Assembly: GCA_948470475.1 (NCBI GenBank)
Contig: OX419347.1
Location: 538,501 to 602,500 of the forward strand
Source: Galaxea fascicularis
Lineage: Eukaryota > Cnidaria > Anthozoa > Scleractinia > Euphylliidae
Direction: 5' to 3'
DNA: 64,000 nucleotides
A program made the translations under genes and the position numbers. This document shows positions 24,001 through 35,300 of the stretch, in pieces. Each line of letters opens with the position of its first letter. Positions within the stretch are counted from its first letter, which is position 1. The notes beneath the pieces are model-generated. The model saw only the letters and a program-made list of their open reading frames with translations, made no database searches and was not told the origin of the DNA.

Positions 24001-25267
24001 TACGCATGATTATGGCTCTGCATCAGTGTGCAGTTTCAGGGCACCTTTTGTCTACCTGCTCTCCTCTTCCGTCTAGCAGGTTGACAGGTTCAAGCCAAAT
24101 ACGGAAAGCAGTCCACCATCCTAAATACCCCTTCCGCTGAGCGTCCAAGTTCGGACATTACTCTGTTTTTTGACCGACTTGATAATTTTTTTCTCAGCTG
24201 GAGAAAGGAACGGGTGGTGGTCGTTGGTTTGGTAAAGATACTGAGCAATCAAAGCAGGACAAGCGAGATAGAGTTGATTCAAACGTAGAAGAGGTATGCG
24301 ACAAAATAAACTCGTGTTTTAAGCATTATCCTAATTGAGACACTATTGTTATTCAAAATATACAGAGTATGATATACAGAGTTTCTACTAGCTTTAGCTT
24401 ATCATTTATTGCTTCGTCACCGTAGCCAGTAGCTAACTAACTAGGACAAGCTTCACGCCATGAGTGTCACTTGCCTTAAGCTGTTTTTCCATTTCTTAAA
24501 ACCACTGTTATTACACCTGGAATGATTAGATTGCTTGACTGACACACTGTACAGTAGTTTGTTTTAAGACCCCCCCCCCCCCCATTCCTCTGTGAGGAGC
24601 AAAAGGAGAAGGCCTTTAATTTCAAACATATTTTAGCAAGCTGTCTATTACGCATTCAAACTACCCTGTGAGACATAGAGCGGTTTGCGATGAAACTATA
24701 TACTCACGGAGGACGTCAAAACTTAGCCGTAAGAACAGCATTCATGTTGCTCGCCAACGGCTCGTGTTCTTACCACGTTGTGACATATCCGAACACATTA
24801 GAGTGGACATACACTGCCAAAATGAAGTGGAATCGATTTGTTAACTCTTTTCTATCTTAAACATGTGTTGATTGTTAACTACATGTATGCTGTTGTTTTG
24901 GTGCTTTAGCTTACAAAACTCGCTGAATCAGGCAGTGACCGGTTGGAGTGTGCCAATCTTGATCTGAAGGCAGATATTGAACGGTGGCACAAGAACAAGA
25001 GAACAGATTTCAAGGAGCTGTTGAATGAATACTCAGAAAGACATCTCAATTATTATCAAGAGGTGGGAGGCTTACTACGTTGTATACAGAGGCTCAAAAG
25101 TTGGATCCACCTTAATTGTTGCTATTCTATAAGCTGATTTCTCACTTACGGTTACTTTAATTCTTTTGTAGTGTTTAGTCGCCTGGCAGGAAGCGTTAAA
25201 GATTGTCTCAGGGAATGCACAAGATCAAGAGACAGAAGATGAAGAAGAAGAAGAAGGAGAAGCCTAA
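18068..25267 (+). CDS. SNX30: Sorting nexin 7/30-type PX-BAR protein (11 exons, 452 aa)
   Basis: Phosphoinositide-binding endosomal sorting protein of the SNX7/SNX30 group. Exons: 18068-18151, 18740-18910, 19860-19970, 20239-20403, 21641-21836, 22133-22263, 23411-23479, 23587-23673, 24198-24293, 24910-25062, 25172-25267. The PX domain spans about residues 65-175: [13 protein letters not shown], then [20 protein letters not shown] (the basic R-R-R-Y phosphoinositide site), PTHIIPPLPEKK and [17 protein letters not shown] coiled BAR region follows to about 430, with [14 protein letters not shown] and [13 protein letters not shown] near the end, and a short acidic tail (DEEEEEGEA). The PX and C-terminal wording is somewhat closer to SNX30 than SNX7; this may be a co-orthologue of both. 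Intron 6 uses a GC donor (CTG|GCAAGT), the only choice that keeps the frame. Confidence 0.95.
19588..19652 (-). repeat. tRNA-derived SINE-like head in sorting nexin intron 2
   Basis: On the minus strand, GGTCAGCTGATTTCGTAAG stands where an A box would be, and GGTTCAAATCCC matches the RNA polymerase III B box at normal spacing. No cloverleaf with a sensible anticodon could be folded by eye, so this is more likely a SINE head than a tRNA gene. The body may extend down to about 19080 but has no defined end. Confidence 0.4.
21459..21507. repeat. (GAT/GAC)n microsatellite in sorting nexin intron 4
   Basis: Imperfect GATGATGATGG units; it gives an artefactual Asp-rich open frame that is not part of the gene. 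Confidence 0.8.
21910..21975 (+). repeat. tRNA-like SINE remnant in sorting nexin intron 5
   Basis: TAGCTCAGTATAGAGC resembles a tRNA A box and D-loop region. GGTTCAACTTC, 33 bases later, resembles the B box. The acceptor stem does not pair, so a functional tRNA is unlikely; a decayed tRNA-derived SINE is the better reading. Confidence 0.45.
22482..22960 (+). mobile_element. Decayed non-LTR retrotransposon (RTE-like) 3' fragment in sorting nexin intron 6
   Basis: Conceptual translation around 22803-22905 gives [13 protein letters not shown], a stop, then LAKDR and YLIDALCA. This matches the T-W-x-x-A-x-x-x-A-x-D-R-x-x-W-R-x-x-x-x-A-L-C pattern commonly seen at the end of non-LTR retrotransposon ORFs. 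The preceding GC-richer stretch has the look of the same element. Stops and shifts show it is dead. It is cut by the surrounding intron sequence without a visible duplication. Confidence 0.5.
24570..24583. repeat. (C)14 homopolymer in sorting nexin intron 9
   Basis: Uninterrupted run of 14 C. Similar runs lie at 27242-27255 (G) and 28033-28049 (C). Confidence 0.9.
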
Positions 25268-25499
25268 GAATTATCAACTACGATGAAGGACAAAAGGCGA
25301 TAGTGGAACCTCACTAAACTAGCTTTTGATGGGGTTGGGAAAAATAATTAAGTATTTTAATAGAATTTGTTCAATCGATGATCCACTTGTTTGCCACAAG
25401 TGTCACACTACAAGGAAACTGAAAATGTCAATTTTCATGTTGCTGATAACAGTTGAAGGGCTGGAACACAGGCATTCAGGATGGTCAAGGGTTCATGCA

Positions 25500-25904
25500 C
25501 AGGGTTCGTACTCGTCTTCAAATTTTAGGTGTCCTGTTTCAAGGCCTTGAAAGTGCTTAAAATTGGTTTTTGCCGGGTCCTTGAAAGTCCTTGATTTTTT
25601 CTAAATAAGATTTTACAATATCAACCCTCTTAGGTAGTGTGTGCAAATCTTCACGCCAACAGCGTGGAAACGTCTCGCGATGCTTAAATGCTTAAATGCT
25701 ATTTTTTTTTTGTTTCATTCCCAGTCTTGTCTCGTAACTATCGCGCGCCTGTACGTTGAGCTACAAGTACACCGCGCATACCTGTGCTCTGCATGTGATT
25801 TCTTGCTCTCATGTTGAGAAGTCCTTGAATTTTTAAAATAGGGTCCTGGAAAGTCCTTAAAAAGTCCTTGAATTTTTGGCCCGCTGAAAAGTGTACGAAC
25901 CCTG
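25500..25904. mobile_element. hAT-like MITE with CAGGGTTCGTAC ends
   Basis: The left end CAGGGTTCGTACTCGTCTTC is inverted at the right end (reverse complement CAGGGTTCGTACACTTTTCA). The interior carries repeated 'CCTTGAAAGTCCTTGA' words in direct orientation. The direct repeat CATGCA flanks both sides (25494-25499 and 25905-25910). The terminal CAGGG is typical of hAT elements, but hAT normally makes 8-bp duplications, so the family is an inference. It lies just 3' of the sorting nexin. Confidence 0.7.
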
Positions 25905-25910
25905 CATGCA

Positions 25911-27448
25911 GCAGAATTGTGAGAATTTATCATTTAATATAGGTTTGAAATTCCACTTCAATGAAAACGTGGGTGAATTCTGTTTTTGTGTGAAGTAGGT
26001 TAGCGCAAAAGTCGACCTTCGTACCGAGCGAAGGATCGTTAAAATAACGTCTGAATTGGGAAAAAAAGAATTAACAATTAAAATGGATGGAGGGGTCGCT
26101 AAACGCGATAAAACACTCACGCACATTATGATTTTATAATAAACTTTGTTGCATTTAAGATGAAGACATTTGACTGTGAGAGACACCGCAATAAATTTAA
26201 ATAAAAAAAGGCTATTTTCTTATGCACAAAACGAATTCCTATTACATCTGCAATATGTTTTAAACGTACAGTGAGTAGATATATTGCCCGCTTCAATAAA
26301 AAATAAACAGTTGGTGGAACAATCATTTCAATAAAGATACGATTATGCCGAGGACCTTGCAGTTTTTCACATCGTTTTCGTACCATTAAATTTGTCCAGT
26401 GTTTTACTTTGGTACGCCATTAATCTTCGTCAGGGGCTAGCGCTGGTCTGGTTTTGTTACCCAGGAGACAAACCGGATTGAACTCTGCTCAATCCTGTCA
26501 TCATCATCAGTTCAGACATTGTCTACATGTAACCTATAACCAAATTGTCAGTAGAGAATCGAAAAAGAAGAAAGCCCATCCCCTCTTCTAGAGTAAATTC
26601 GTGAGGAGGAATTAAAGCGCAAAGGTAAGGCTTGTCGCTGGAACCTTCTTCTGTCATGAGCTTATTTTTGCAGTCTTTGAAGTGAATATATGTTTGTCTT
26701 GTTCGTTTTAGCCGAAAGGGTTGGCATTTCAGTCATCGCTTGAAGGTCTGGACAGAGCCTCCTCTTATGAACCCGGAACCATGAGAACTTTCCTGAACAC
26801 CAACAGTGTGAGTTCGAACAAACTGACATTCATAAATGGTGTTGTTTGTGCTCCTAGTTAGTCCTAGGCCTAGAACGTTCTGGACACGGATTCCTATTTC
26901 GCGTATTTCCGAGTTTTCGTCGACTTTATGTTGAACTTTCCTCCTTAAAAAGCAAAATGAATGACTTCTCCTACCGGTATGTTACACCGTCAGTCGGAAT
27001 AGTTTGTTGATTAAGGATTTCTGGACAAATATTCTACTGAAATTGCGCACATTGGATATCATCATGACCGAATAGTTGGCCCTTCAACCTTGCTATGGAC
27101 CAGAGTACATCACGCACCGCACTTGCGACGTCACTGCCGGTTTCTTCCCCTCACGACCTTGAAGAACCTCACGGCGTTATTATCCATATAAACGAATTTA
27201 ATTTCAAAATATTTGTTGAGGTGAATATTTATACAATGTAAGGGGGGGGGGGGGGCCTGTGGTCGTGTTGTGAGCCTTCAACTCTTTTAAACCATCGTCT
27301 ATTCTATTAATTTAAAATACCGAATTATCTTGTTTCGTTTACGTCCAGTTTGAACATCCACCCAATCAGAAATCCAGGTGTGTTGCCCGTTACTCTTTGT
27401 GACGTAGCCGAGTCCTGTTGAACTCGTATAATAGTTAACAAATTAGGG
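25911..27448. other. Intergenic stretch, one weak exon candidate
   Basis: Nothing firm. The segment 26711-26808 is bounded by a good acceptor (TTCGTTTTAG) and a GT donor. It is open as PKGLAFQSSLEGLDRASSYE, but no partner exon was found. A poly-G run lies at 27242-27255. Confidence 0.3.
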
Positions 27449-28140
27449 CTCAAGCATGTTAAGGCATGGCTCAAGCCTCATTTGCATAAAATCTGAAAAA
27501 CGGTAATTACTCTGTCAGAATTTGGTTTAATCGTTGCAGAACTGGCAGGCTAACCAATGTCGACGACCTTAATATTCTAAGACCAATAAAATCTGATAAA
27601 ATGGGTCTCGTGACTATAATTAATTGTTTTATTTTTTGAAAAAACAACTGAAAATGGGCCGCCGAGATGACATACAATCACTGTCAAATTTAGTATTTTT
27701 ACAATTGTGCTAATGGCCCCTACAAGAATCTGTCCTGAATGGCCGACCAAAATATTAAGCTAAGAAGTTATTACGTAAAAAAGGTCACGTGACCTTCTAT
27801 TTTTCCATATATAGCCTTATATAATTGAGGAGTTCATCCATTCAGGACAAAAATAGTTGCCTTAGAAAGTGGTTAAAAATTTCATATGGTTAGTTTTTCG
27901 TGATACCTCCCTATCCTTGGCCCATTTTAGAATTCATCTTAAGCAGGCTTGTGACGTCACAAGTCACGTGAACACCATAAAGACACCTTAATAAATTTAA
28001 GAATACCAAATCTTGTTTGGGGTAAGTTTCTGCCCCCCCCCCCCCCCCCTGGGATAAAAACAACGTTGCTTTAGATCAAAAACGTTTTTTTCTTTCTGGT
28101 GGTCTGTACTGTATATGAGCCATGCCTTAACATGCTTGAG
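27449..28140. mobile_element. 692-bp element with 25-bp perfect terminal inverted repeats
   Basis: CTCAAGCATGTTAAGGCATG plus GCTCA at 27449-27473 recurs exactly inverted at 28116-28140. The interior is non-coding and contains GTCACGTGA-type palindromes and a C17 run at 28033-28049. No duplication of flanking bases is certain, so the true ends may lie a few bases out. Confidence 0.7.
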
Positions 28141-28902
28141 GTGATTATTATTTTTGCGTAATAATAGCAGCGTACGTTACTGCTTGAACTCATTAAAGTC
28201 ATCCGGAAAACATTCTGCAAGCGCTAAAATTTTTAATCTCTTCATGATTCGAAAAACCGCTAGAATCAAACCAAGTAAGTGATCAAAATACAGCTGCAAT
28301 TTAGGGGCTCAAATGGTAGGACATTGCAAAATAAAAGTACTTATTAGCTTTCGCCTTTACGGTCCAATGGATGTTTGGTATCCATAGTCTCAAAAGAGAG
28401 ATCCATTGATACGTCTTTCCTTTCAGGACCTTTTGTGCTCAGGACTGACGTAAAAAGGAAGTAAACTCGCTCGATTGAAGCCAAATAAAAAGTCAATTAA
28501 GACTGGAATGTTCGACACTGTTTTTGCAACACAAAAGGTCAAAATTACATGTAAATGTACTGCTCAACAGACCGAAAAAGACAGTACTCAACTACAGTAT
28601 TTCACACTGATGGTTTTCTTAAGAGATGCTAGTCACGTATGGAACTATAATATAGGCATAAGACAGCGCGCGTGCCACATATCATGAACAAAATACACGA
28701 GTAATCCAAAATCTTATCTTGCGTCTATTACCAAGGTAATCAATACGTGATTAGTGCATTTCACACCTTTTTACGCGATCTGTTTTTCCGTCTATTTACC
28801 GACTGGTAAGTAAAAGGACACCGCTTCTTAATTGGAACCGCTGCATGTCAGTAGAGCGGTCCTTGGCAACTTGAGTATAACAAGGCAAACAGAGCAGCTT
28901 GA

Positions 28903-30090
28903 ATGTTTGCGTTTGGAGAATCAGTTGAGAGGCTCACCAAGAATTTGGCTGCTGAAAGAGCTCGGATTAGGAAAGGCAAAGTTTGGGGGAAAAAAAGATC
29001 AGTTGATCTTCAAACAACAGACAATATGGTTTTACCTGACATCACGTCTAAACAGCTAATACAAAATTGCGAAACGGTTCACACGAGTTTGAAAGAAGAA
29101 AGAGAAGGAGTGAGTGGCAAAGATAGAAAAGCAATTCATCAGATTGCTAAGAGAGGCCGACTGAGGGACAGTACATGTAGAGCAAGTCGCGCAGTGGAGA
29201 ATTTGGAAGGTTTATTCGTTTCCAAACTAACCTTTCAAAGCGAAACTGAAATAACTGATGAGTATGAAAGAAAGCAGCCAAGCCGACTTTCCAAAACTGA
29301 CAGCGGGTTTTTTGACGAGTCGGGTGACGAACTAGTGAAGCACTCTCTCCCGCCTTGTACTCTTAGCTACTCTAACAAAGTTTCGAATGGCTCGGTTCTG
29401 GCAATGCCTCAAATAACACGGAAAATAACACTGGACTTCAAAGCGATTTTAAACCAGGATAAAACTGTGGTTAGAAACACGGATAAGCTAACCGCTCGAG
29501 CAAATATGTGCTTACAATCGACACAATCACTTCATGACGACTTGGTCGCGTTTAGAAGCTTATCAACTCACCACAAAGGTGCGATTTCAAACTGTGCTTT
29601 ACAAACAAACGAGCACTACGTTAAACTGCGAGAAGTTGTGTTAAGAACTAAAACAAATTTGTATGACGATAGAGTCAAACAGTCAGACACTTCGCTTGCC
29701 GTTCTGAAGACGCGACGCCATCTTTCAAATAAACGGAACTCCTGTTCACAGTGCGTCGTCGACTTAAGTAGAGAAACTTTCAACTGTCAGCACCATGTAC
29801 AGTTTGCGGATGGGGAACACTTGGATAAAAGACAATGCAAAAGCTGCCCTGTAGATCTTCGAGCTCCTCAGCTGAGCCAGGATAGAAGAAAATCAGCCAT
29901 TGATATCTCAGCTAGAAACTTAGATTGTACCATTTCTGCTCGGTCGGGTTTGACGGATAAAGCTTTGGTCGACATCTCGCAATCACAAGAAATTGTAGAT
30001 GTCAATGTTAAATGCCAAGAATGGTTGAACCGGAGGACTGCCTCCTATGGTGCTCCACAAACAGGCGCAGATAACTATCCAATCAGTTAG
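28903..30090 (+). CDS. Unrecognised 395-aa single-exon protein
   Basis: I do not recognise this gene. An ATG immediately after an in-frame TGA opens 395 codons without a stop, far longer than chance in this AT-rich DNA. The protein starts MFAFGESVERLTKNLAAERA and is basic, with a charged helical N-terminus. A phospho-site-like patch, LSKTDSGFFDESGDE, lies near residues 129-143. A cysteine/histidine cluster near 279-315 is spaced C-S-Q-C, then C-Q-H-H, then C-K-S-C and could bind a metal. There is no signal peptide or membrane segment. No splice-site extension was found, so it may be an intron-free, lineage-restricted gene. The spacer to WDR36 is 1.2 kb. Confidence 0.65.
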   Translation: MFAFGESVERLTKNLAAERARIRKGKVWGKKRSVDLQTTDNMVLPDITSKQLIQNCETVHTSLKEEREGVSGKDRKAIHQIAKRGRLRDSTCRASRAVENLEGLFVSKLTFQSETEITDEYERKQPSRLSKTDSGFFDESGDELVKHSLPPCTLSYSNKVSNGSVLAMPQITRKITLDFKAILNQDKTVVRNTDKLTARANMCLQSTQSLHDDLVAFRSLSTHHKGAISNCALQTNEHYVKLREVVLRTKTNLYDDRVKQSDTSLAVLKTRRHLSNKRNSCSQCVVDLSRETFNCQHHVQFADGEHLDKRQCKSCPVDLRAPQLSQDRRKSAIDISARNLDCTISARSGLTDKALVDISQSQEIVDVNVKCQEWLNRRTASYGAPQTGADNYPIS

Positions 30091-31060
30091 CATTTACAAA
30101 AAAAGAAGGATTTGTACTATGTGCTTTCATCTTCGAAAAAAATATTTTTTTGGAAAGGCGGCAAGGTGATCTGAAAAGTCAATAAGCGCAAATGCAAGTT
30201 TATTGTTTGAAGGCGGCGAGTCCAAATTCACTTTTCCTCCTTTTCTTTTTACTAAAATCACAAATGATAGACATAATTATGTTGACTTTTGTTATGATCA
30301 CTCTGCTGCTTTACCAAGGACAGGTCGACATTTTCCGTGGATTTAACTGCTGAGAGAAAAATCCAATACATCATCCAACTACAGTTAGAATTAAAACTGT
30401 CAGAATTGTTCACGCGAAGAACGGTAAATAACAAAATGAAGTTCCTTTACTATTCTGTTGGATTTGTGCCGGAAAATGTTACTGTACATTGCATCCTGGT
30501 TAATCCCAATTGTTGAAGTTTAGTCTGCTCAATTAGTAGAGAAAGAGAGAGGATAAAAATGGGAATGAGGAAAGAAAACATACATACTCACTACTGTTTT
30601 CTTTTCGACTGTTAGCTTTCCCTTACGGCATTTCCAACTTTTCTGTTAAAATAAAGGCGCGTTTGCCACATTCATTAACATGCCGATGTTTAAAAGAAAT
30701 AATCAACGTCAGCTCGATCAAAGAACAAACAAGCTTAATCAGTAAGACTACAACCTCCAAAACCGCGCTTCGATTGTCTTATAGGGCGTCACTGAGATCA
30801 TTTTATCTGTAGTTGTCTAAAGACAATTGAACACGCGTTAAAGTGAATTAAGCAATTGGATCCCGCTTGAAACCTGTTGAGGAAATGCACGCAAAACAAG
30901 ATTTGTGACAGAAGTTTACGCATGCACCCTAAAGAGACTTACACACTCGCCGATTCGAAACAAAACTTTTCAAGTCAGTGAAGCCAAGTTAAGATTTAAG
31001 ATTTGTTATCATCTCAAGCAAGTTAGGTGCCATAACTTCAAAACAGTCTTCAAGATAATA
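30091..31060. other. Spacer between the 395-aa ORF and WDR36, nothing supported
   Basis: AT-rich DNA without recognised coding, RNA or repeat features. It should hold the 3' UTR of the upstream ORF. Confidence 0.45.
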
Positions 31061-31276
31061 TCAGCTAAAGCCAACAAAATAGTTTGAAGGAAACGCACCA
31101 GCCAGTGTGATATTCAAAACCTCTGGAAACTTTTCGGGCCCCCAAACGTGCGCATAATTTCTGAGCTCGAAAATCAATGCTGCGAATTTTTGTTTGTCCT
31201 TTTTGTCTCCCCATTCCCGTCCCCAAGACAAGATACGTGGAGGTTCCACCGCATTGTAAGTACTGCATTCCGCCAT
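31061..31276 (-). CDS. Small ORF head-to-head with WDR36, unrecognised
   Basis: An ATG at 31276, only 43 bp from the WDR36 start codon and pointing the other way, opens 71 codons (MAECSTYNAVEPPRILSWGR, then EWGDKKDKQKFAALIFELRN). Composition is plausible for a globular or DNA-binding protein, and PE(K)FPEV could be the end of a first exon (weak GT donor near 31120). It may be a real first exon, an upstream antisense frame or chance. No family is recognised. Confidence 0.25.
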   Translation of the reverse strand: MAECSTYNAVEPPRILSWGREWGDKKDKQKFAALIFELRNYAHVWGPEKFPEVLNITLAGAFPSNYFVGFS

Positions 31277-31319
31277 TCTGTAACCCTAAGTCCTATTCCA
31301 TTTCTGATTTTAAGTTTAC

Positions 31320-32201
31320 ATGGCGTTGGCCAGCGGCGTTCCGCACGTGGCTCAATCCAACATGGCGCCTGGAAGCCAGCTTTTTTGTCCATTTCGAGCT
31401 CTTGGTTTTGTCGCAAATCACGTTCCATTAACCGTACAAACTCAAGGAACAGAGAATCTTGTAACTACTGCTGTCGGATCCGCCTTTCATGTATATGATG
31501 TAAGGAAATTCGTTATGTTTTGGCTTTGATTTCAACAGGACTCATAGCTAGTTACAATTAAACAAGCTTTCCTGATTAACTTTTTTAAGTTTTCTCGTAA
31601 CTTTATTCGATTTGTGTATGACATCTTGTTTTTCAGTGTGCCAAGCTTAATCTACTTTTTGTCGGTAAGTTGAAAATTTACTTCAACATCCTTAAACTAA
31701 TTTTCCGTTGCCCATACATGTAATTCGTCATGTCCCTAGTTTTTGTTGTGTTGGGTATTGCAGGACGTAACATGTCGATCAAAGTCGATCATCGAAAACG
31801 TAATCGATAAGTTGATAGTACTCGATAGTTGTCGATAATTGTCAATCGACAAAGTAAATTTGTCGATAAAAGTCGATAATCACAAGATTTTTAAAACTGA
31901 TTATCGATTTAATCGTAGCTATAACAAAATTCTCGATTCCGATTGGTTCTGGGCGCGCCTATTTGTCGCGTAATTGACGCGCGATCACGTGGGTGTCCAA
32001 TTACAGGTATCCAATTTCAACTTTTTGTAATTGGATACCTGTAATTGGACACCCACGCCATTCACGCGTCAATTACGTGCACTATATGGCTTCCTTCATA
32101 ATGTTTTCCCACTGTTTGTAAGACTGCTGGAACATACCCCTGACTTTTTCACCCAAAGGAGGTTTTCAAAATCTTCTTAATCTCGAAATTTGTTATAGAT
32201 A

Positions 32202-32270
<69 letters not shown>

Positions 32271-32297
32271 ACTCGCGCTGTGCGCTCGTCCGATTTT

Positions 32298-32356
<59 letters not shown>

Positions 32357-35300
32357 TATCGACAAAAATACAGACAAATGTCCCGAAATTCAAGTAACCA
32401 AACCAATAATAGCTCGAACGACTTTTTTGATGAAAGTGTAAACAGCTCTAAAGTTAATCTGTATGGCAATAAAGCTAAATAAAAACCTGAACAACCAAGT
32501 GGTCTGTTATTCATTATAGAATAGAATGTTTAAATTACCTCGAGAAATGATCGATTAACAGTTTCAGCTTAGCGAAATCGCGACATAACTCGGACCAACA
32601 TAACATAACTCGGACCAACCTAGTAGTTCCCAGGGTCTCTCTAGGCGGGAGAAATGAGAGACCCTGTTTCTTAGGGGGGACAGAACGGGCCAAAGTTTAG
32701 TCTAGATGAGGGAAAATCGAGGCCAGCAAATTAAGCATAGTAAACGTTCATTTACAACAGCTTTTAATTGTTAGGGTGACAATAGGAGCCAAACAGCATA
32801 CTGGGAAATTAAATTTAACTATTGAAGTTTTGACTGATAAGCGCAGGGGTTTAATCAGGTTTAACACATACACATAAATCATTGCTTACAGTATTAACAG
32901 CTGCTATAAAACACTTCGTCAGAAAGTATTTCAGAGATTCCATATGAAATGATTTGCTTAATAAAAAACTTTTGCTGGAAGAAAAGGGTACTTTCTCTGT
33001 GGTTATTCAGGTTTATATGAGCTTACAATTACAGTACAAAAGCGGTAAAATGAAGTCTTGGTATAGCCAATGCTGCTTTATTGATTTTTGCTCGGCAACT
33101 GTACTCTTTTTTCCCGCCATACATCGTTTTTTGTATTTCCGATATTTGTCGATTGAAATCGATCAAAATCAATCAATCGAACAAAGTCGATAATCAGAAG
33201 AAATTGTGTGATCGACTTTTATCGATTTCCGATATTTGTCGATTGATTAATATCGACAGCGATCGACAACGATCGAGTTTTATCGACTATCGGAATTATC
33301 GACATGTTACGTCCTGGGTATTGCCACATACCAAGCTTAGTGTTGTTCTTATCAATAACTGCTCTCATTGTGATAAAATAATCATTTTCTAAACCACACT
33401 CTGTGCTGTGGTTTTTAACATTTTGTGGAATTTTTTTAGGTTTGCTGAAATCTGGTGAAATATCATGTTTGTTGTCACATGGAGACTTGGTGATTACTGC
33501 CTCTGAAAATATAATGGTTTCCTGGAAAAGAGGAAAAAAGGTTTGTTTATGAACCTGTAGAACAGGTTTGACTGATTCAAAATAGGTTTGATTCTGCAGT
33601 TGTTGGTATAGGAATTTTGAGGAATAAGAATATGCAGCACTTGGAATAGGTGTTATTAATTTGTCGTCTTTTGTACCTATTCTGTTTTTTGCATGAAAAG
33701 AAAACAGTGTTTAAACAGTTCTGCTGGAAATGATATAAACCTGACCAGTCGCATAAAAGAGCAACCCATTGTTTATATAAGGCGTTCATTAATTTTCTTC
33801 AAGTCCATACAAGTTGCAGAGTTGCCTAAGTGTCTGAGTGTAATATTATTTTTAGCAAAATTATCTGAAAGTTTAGACATTGCATTGTATTGTCTGTTGT
33901 GAACTAATGAATACATCATTGTAACTTACTTTAGGTTGCAGAATTTGCAGGCCACAGAAGTAACATCCATTTCATGCTTTCATTTGGCTCTCATTTGATT
34001 TCTGTGGATGAGCAAAGCACTGTCAGAGTATGGATTGTTCAAACACAAGGTATGTTGATTTTAATTGTGCAGTTTTTGTAAGTTGTGTTCCTTTTTGTGC
34101 ACAAGTTCTTGTATAACTTGAAAAAGTTTAGATTTTGCACAGTTAAAGACCACAGGAATTGAAGTTGAGTTGCTAAATAGAAAACAGATGAACTAGAAGG
34201 GATGTCAGTCCACTGGAAGTTTACCACCCACTTCAAAAAAAGTTTGAATCTTCTTCTCTAACAGCAACCATTATGGAGCCACAAAATAAAATGTGACATT
34301 GTCTGTATTTGTGGTTATCATCTATAACTTTATTGGTGATTGTTGATGAATTCTCACTGAAGTTTTATTTGATCTTTAACTTTAGAATTATACCTGGAGA
34401 TGGAGTTTAATGCTGAAAACTTTTATGTGACGTGCATGATGCACCCTAGTACATATTTGAATAAGATCTTACTGTGCAGTCGGCAAGGTCAGATGCAGCT
34501 ATGGAATGTAAAAACAAAGTATGTACTGATTAAATTCATTTTGTTTTTTAGCACAACTCACTCTCCTAATGAAATCCTTGAAGGCAATATTAGATCATCA
34601 AACTATAAAAAATTTCTTCCAGATTATAGATATTATCTTTAACCTGGAAGAAATTTTTTAGTCTTCAACATGCTGTACTTGTTTCTGATAAGGGACATAA
34701 TTTTTGCTCAGTGTTCACTTTTTAATAATATACTTACATTAGTCAAATGACTTATTTCATACTCATTACAGCAAATTGATTTATACTTTTGTTGGGTGGT
34801 CAGTGCCTATAACAGCTGTTGAGCAAGTGAGTACTTTTATGATCGCACCTTTATGGACATAAGTCATAAATGTTTATTCTTATTTTTTCTTTTTATTAAA
34901 AACTAATAATCTCTGACATTCTGATATTGCCAGCACTTTGCTAGGGTATTTATTAATTATTGTTGTAATTATTCAGGCTCCTGCAGTTGATGTGGTAGGT
35001 GTTGGCCTACAAAGTGGAAAACTTCTCCTTCACAACCTCAAGTTTGATGAAACTGTCATGAGTTTTCAGCAGGACTGGGGCCCAGTCACTGCTCTAACAT
35101 TTAGAACAGGTAACAAGACAAGTGCTTGACCTGATTGAAGTCCTGATTTTTTTTTTCAGGCTTCTTTACACAATTGCATGTAATTGCGTGCATAACTGTG
35201 AGGATCAGTCTTCATTTGATTTCAATTTTGCAGTTCATATGATTCCTTTCATATACTCATTGTTGTGACCTTTTATACCTCTGACTTTTATATGTTTTAT

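Larger units (their letters stand above)
31762..33315. mobile_element. 1554-bp TIR element with TCGAT-rich subterminal arrays in WDR36 intron 2
   Basis: The 18-bp ends are perfect inverted repeats (AGGACGTAACATGTCGAT), and the direct repeat GGGTATTGC (31753-31761 and 33316-33324) is a clean 9-bp target-site duplication. Next to each end lies a dense set of TCGATAA / GTCGAT / ATCGATT words: about 31775-31915 on the left and 33135-33310 on the right. The interior carries two foldbacks (31988-32057 and 32215-32346) and no long ORF. It is a non-autonomous DNA transposon. A 9-bp duplication would fit Mutator-like elements, but the superfamily is unproven. Confidence 0.88.

Noticed and set aside
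26711..26808. Exon-like segment with acceptor and donor (PKGLAFQSSLEGLDRASSYE)
   Set aside because: No upstream or downstream partner exon in matching phase was found, so it is not reported as a gene.
28832..29059. Overlapping 75-codon ORF in another frame
   Set aside because: It is a shadow of the 395-codon ORF at 28903-30090.
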